Program-made: the position numbers and the translations under genes
In this document: piece after piece, positions 62,200 to 64,000 of the stretch
Numbering within the stretch: the first letter of the stretch is position 1
Layout of the letters: each line of letters starts with the position of its first letter
Notes under the pieces: generated by a model
Seen by the model: only the letters and a program-made list of their open reading frames with translations
Told to the model about the DNA's origin: nothing
Databases searched by the model: none
NCBI GenBank assembly: GCA_900557275.1
Contig: USRX01000002.1
Location: forward strand, 1 to 64,000
DNA length: 64,000 nucleotides
Direction: 5' to 3'
Source of the DNA: an uncultured Roseburia sp.
GTDB taxonomy: Bacteria > Bacillota_A > Clostridia > Lachnospirales > Lachnospiraceae

Positions 62200-62688
62200 A
62201 TGAAAGCAGCAATTATTACATCCAGCGATAAAGGATACGCTGGAGAGAGAGAAGATGTCAGCGGACAGGTAATGGAAGACATGCTGAAAGAGGCAGGATA
62301 TGAGATTCTTCGGAAAGTCGTGCTTCCGGACGAAAAGGATATGCTGGCAGCAGAGATGATCAAAATGAGTGAAGACGGCGCAGACCTTGTCATGACTACC
62401 GGCGGAACCGGATTTTCCAAAAGAGATGTGACACCGGAAGCTACAAAAATGGTCATTGAAAAAGAAGCCCGTGGAATTACAGATGCGATCCTGTTTTATT
62501 CCCTGTCTATCACACCGAGGGCTATGCTTTCCAGAGCGATTGCAGGTATCCGTGGGGAGACGCTGATCGTAAACCTTCCGGGAAGTCCAAAAGCAGTCAG
62601 GGAAGCACTGGAGTATATACTTCCGTCTCTGAAACACGGACTGGAGATCTTAAAAGGCGAAGCCAGCGAGTGCGCGAGAAAAGACTGA
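62200..62688 (+). CDS. mogA: Molybdopterin adenylyltransferase MogA/MoaB family
   Basis: Adenylates molybdopterin before molybdate insertion. 162 residues. KAAIITSSDKGYAGEREDVS at the start, LVMTTGGTGFSKRDVTPEAT with the active-site acidic residues, and VNLPGSPKAVREALEY. RBS AAGGAGAAG. No other moa/moe genes adjoin; molybdate uptake genes are 31 kb away. MoaB and MogA cannot be separated by sequence reading alone. Confidence 0.92.
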   Translation: MKAAIITSSDKGYAGEREDVSGQVMEDMLKEAGYEILRKVVLPDEKDMLAAEMIKMSEDGADLVMTTGGTGFSKRDVTPEATKMVIEKEARGITDAILFYSLSITPRAMLSRAIAGIRGETLIVNLPGSPKAVREALEYILPSLKHGLEILKGEASECARKD

Positions 62689-62810
62689 GAAAATCTGTCT
62701 GAAAAGCTAAAAGCATATATTCAATAATATAGCAACAAGAACAGACTGGATACAATGGAGCAGTTTTTATGGTTTATTAATGAAAAATGTGCATAATATA
62801 AATGATAATA

Positions 62811-62839
62811 AATGGCACTGCATGAAATGCAGTGCCATT
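62811..62839. terminator. Bidirectional terminator between mogA and the glycyl-radical enzyme gene
   Basis: AATGGCACTGCAT pairs with ATGCAGTGCCATT, a perfect 13-bp stem with A/T-rich flanks. Confidence 0.85.
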
Positions 62840-62863
62840 TTGTAGAGGTAGGGAATTAAATTA

Positions 62864-64000
62864 TTAAAGAGAGTTTTCTGTTCTTGCGATAATATCATTT
62901 TGCAGACCGGTTGCCAATTCAACAAAGTAAGCGGAAAAACCGGCAACGCGGACAACCAGATCTCTGTATTTTTCCGGATCTTTTTGTGCTGCGCGTAATT
63001 CATCAGAACTGATGATGTTATATTGCAGTTCCATGCCTCCCATATCATAATAAGAGAAAAGCATGGATTTCATTTTATTAATGCTTTCTTTACCCTGTAG
63101 TGTTTTTGGTGAAAAACGTATATTTAATGCAAATCCGGTAGGAAAATTGTGATGGTCGTAACTTGTTGCAGAACGGAGTACGGCAAGAGGACCATTTTTA
63201 TCAGCGCCCTGGCATGGTGAAGAGGAATCAGATAAAGGATCGCCATATTTTCTGCCATCTGGGGTTGCCCATGCGCGTTTTCCAGCTACAACATGGGCTG
63301 AAGCACTTCCTACCCACATTCTTAATCGTCCGCGAGCCATTTTTTTACTGTTTATTATTTTAGCAATCATCTCCATAGACCATTTGGCGATTTCATCTGC
63401 ATAAGGATCTGCATTTCCATAACGATGAGGCATATTTATAATTTGCTGACGTAGGTCTTCATAACCGACCCAATCTGCCATTAGAGCATCATATAGTTTT
63501 TTTGCACTACACAGTTTTTGGTCATAAACCATATATTTTATAGCTACAAGGCTGTCAATCATAACGCCTGTTCCGCCTACAGAAGTACCATATGAATTAT
63601 ATTTAGCTCCACCGCGTACGCAATCGGTACCTGATTCTACACATCCGTCTAACATGGCTGATAGCGCTGGAACAGGATAGATTTTCCAATGGTAGTATTC
63701 CAGGGCATTATTTAAAATACATAGCCAGTTTGCAAAATAATCAATATTTGCGACGAATGCTTTTTTTACATCTTCAAACGTATTCATTTCATACAGAAAT
63801 CCATAGCCTGGAACACATTTTTGTTTGTTTACGGGATTGATGCCGTTATTAATGCTGAGAAGCAGTACATTAGCAAGGTTGATATCTGCACAGGAATTTA
63901 CGCACTGAGAAGCTGAGTAATCATTTCCGGATCCGGCAATTTCTTGACATCCGTTTATTGCAAAATTTCTGGCGTCTTCTGGTAAATAGTATTTTCCCTG
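62864..64000 (-). CDS. Glycyl-radical enzyme of the PFL2/dehydratase type, 5' part outside window
   Basis: The frame is open to the right edge, so the N-terminal half is missing; 378 residues are visible. The glycyl-radical loop near the C-terminus is VVRVAGFSAYFVELATGLQN with the radical glycine in VAGF, followed by DIIARTENSL. The thiyl-radical cysteine is probably in INGCQEIAGSGNDYS near the right edge (codon at 63949-63947), where dehydratases usually have GCVE. The family includes diol, choline, hydroxyproline and isethionate enzymes; the substrate here cannot be assigned. An activating radical-SAM enzyme is expected outside the window. Confidence 0.88.
   Translation of the reverse strand, partial: QGKYYLPEDARNFAINGCQEIAGSGNDYSASQCVNSCADINLANVLLLSINNGINPVNKQKCVPGYGFLYEMNTFEDVKKAFVANIDYFANWLCILNNALEYYHWKIYPVPALSAMLDGCVESGTDCVRGGAKYNSYGTSVGGTGVMIDSLVAIKYMVYDQKLCSAKKLYDALMADWVGYEDLRQQIINMPHRYGNADPYADEIAKWSMEMIAKIINSKKMARGRLRMWVGSASAHVVAGKRAWATPDGRKYGDPLSDSSSPCQGADKNGPLAVLRSATSYDHHNFPTGFALNIRFSPKTLQGKESINKMKSMLFSYYDMGGMELQYNIISSDELRAAQKDPEKYRDLVVRVAGFSAYFVELATGLQNDIIARTENSL

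Noticed and set aside
1..64000. Prophage, transposon, CRISPR array or defence island
   Set aside because: No integrase, transposase, capsid, Cas or restriction gene and no regularly spaced repeats were seen anywhere in the window.

Overview
The window looks like ordinary chromosome of a spore-forming, strictly anaerobic gut Firmicute of the Lachnospiraceae (Blautia-like by gene content and style; genus not provable from sequence alone). Reasons: moderate GC with AT-rich spacers, strong AGGAGG ribosome-binding sites, spore germination and sporulation genes (gerA, a gerB-gerC fusion, spoIIR), a crotonase, a glycyl-radical enzyme, a clostridial-type cobalamin methionine synthase without its reactivation domain, and glycogen genes. 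I see no prophage, transposase, integrase gene, CRISPR array or rRNA operon.

Layout. 1-7.7 kb: partial YqeG-like phosphatase, rpiB, efp, a SpoVB/MurJ-type flippase facing a cysteine desulfurase, a Cof-type phosphatase and a large metH. 7.7-8.3 kb: tRNA-Val, tRNA-Leu and tRNA-Arg from one consensus promoter, followed by a duplicated tRNA-Arg tail plus terminator. 8.3-18.6 kb: kptA, glgP-malQ, an ABC-F ATPase, galE, proC and crt. 18.9-26.5 kb: mutY, a glycosyltransferase, an Mrp/NBP35 ATPase, a CDF metal exporter overlapping a PAP2 phosphatase tail to tail, tRNA-Pro and an L,D-transpeptidase. 26.7-31 kb: molybdate module (HTH plus PBP-like regulator, modA, modB, modC). 31.3-34.6 kb: hisC, ispE and a GntR/FCD regulator. 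34.8-39.7 kb: gerA, gerB-gerC fusion, spoIIR. 39.9-53.7 kb: murI, DUF1934, PPIase lipoprotein, truA-recJ, DUF1002, a methyltransferase, then hslO-nadE-larB-larC. 53.8-58.4 kb: a cysteine-rich miniprotein, an envelope-stress type operon (padR, DUF1700, DUF4097, pspC) and a CapA lipoprotein. 58.7-64 kb: an iron-sulfur type flavoprotein with a duplicated EthD-like partner, a metallophosphoesterase with an apparently leaderless promoter, mogA and a partial glycyl-radical enzyme.

How genes work together. The mod operon and mogA supply molybdenum cofactor chemistry. nadE and larB both consume nicotinic acid adenine dinucleotide and sit next to each other, joining NAD and nickel-pincer cofactor synthesis. 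glgP-malQ degrade glycogen or maltodextrin, and galE interconverts UDP-sugars. The ger/spoIIR stretch serves sporulation and germination.

Most unusual points: an 88-bp two-copy repeat whose eight differences are all transitions and partly compensatory in a predicted stem; a one-piece GerB-GerC fusion with an internal lipobox and a 21-bp coding tandem repeat; AT-rich hydrophilic in-frame insertions in unrelated conserved enzymes (MalQ, LarC, a metallophosphoesterase, GerB); and the flavoprotein/EthD-like pair of unknown substrate. No large defence or mobile system was found.
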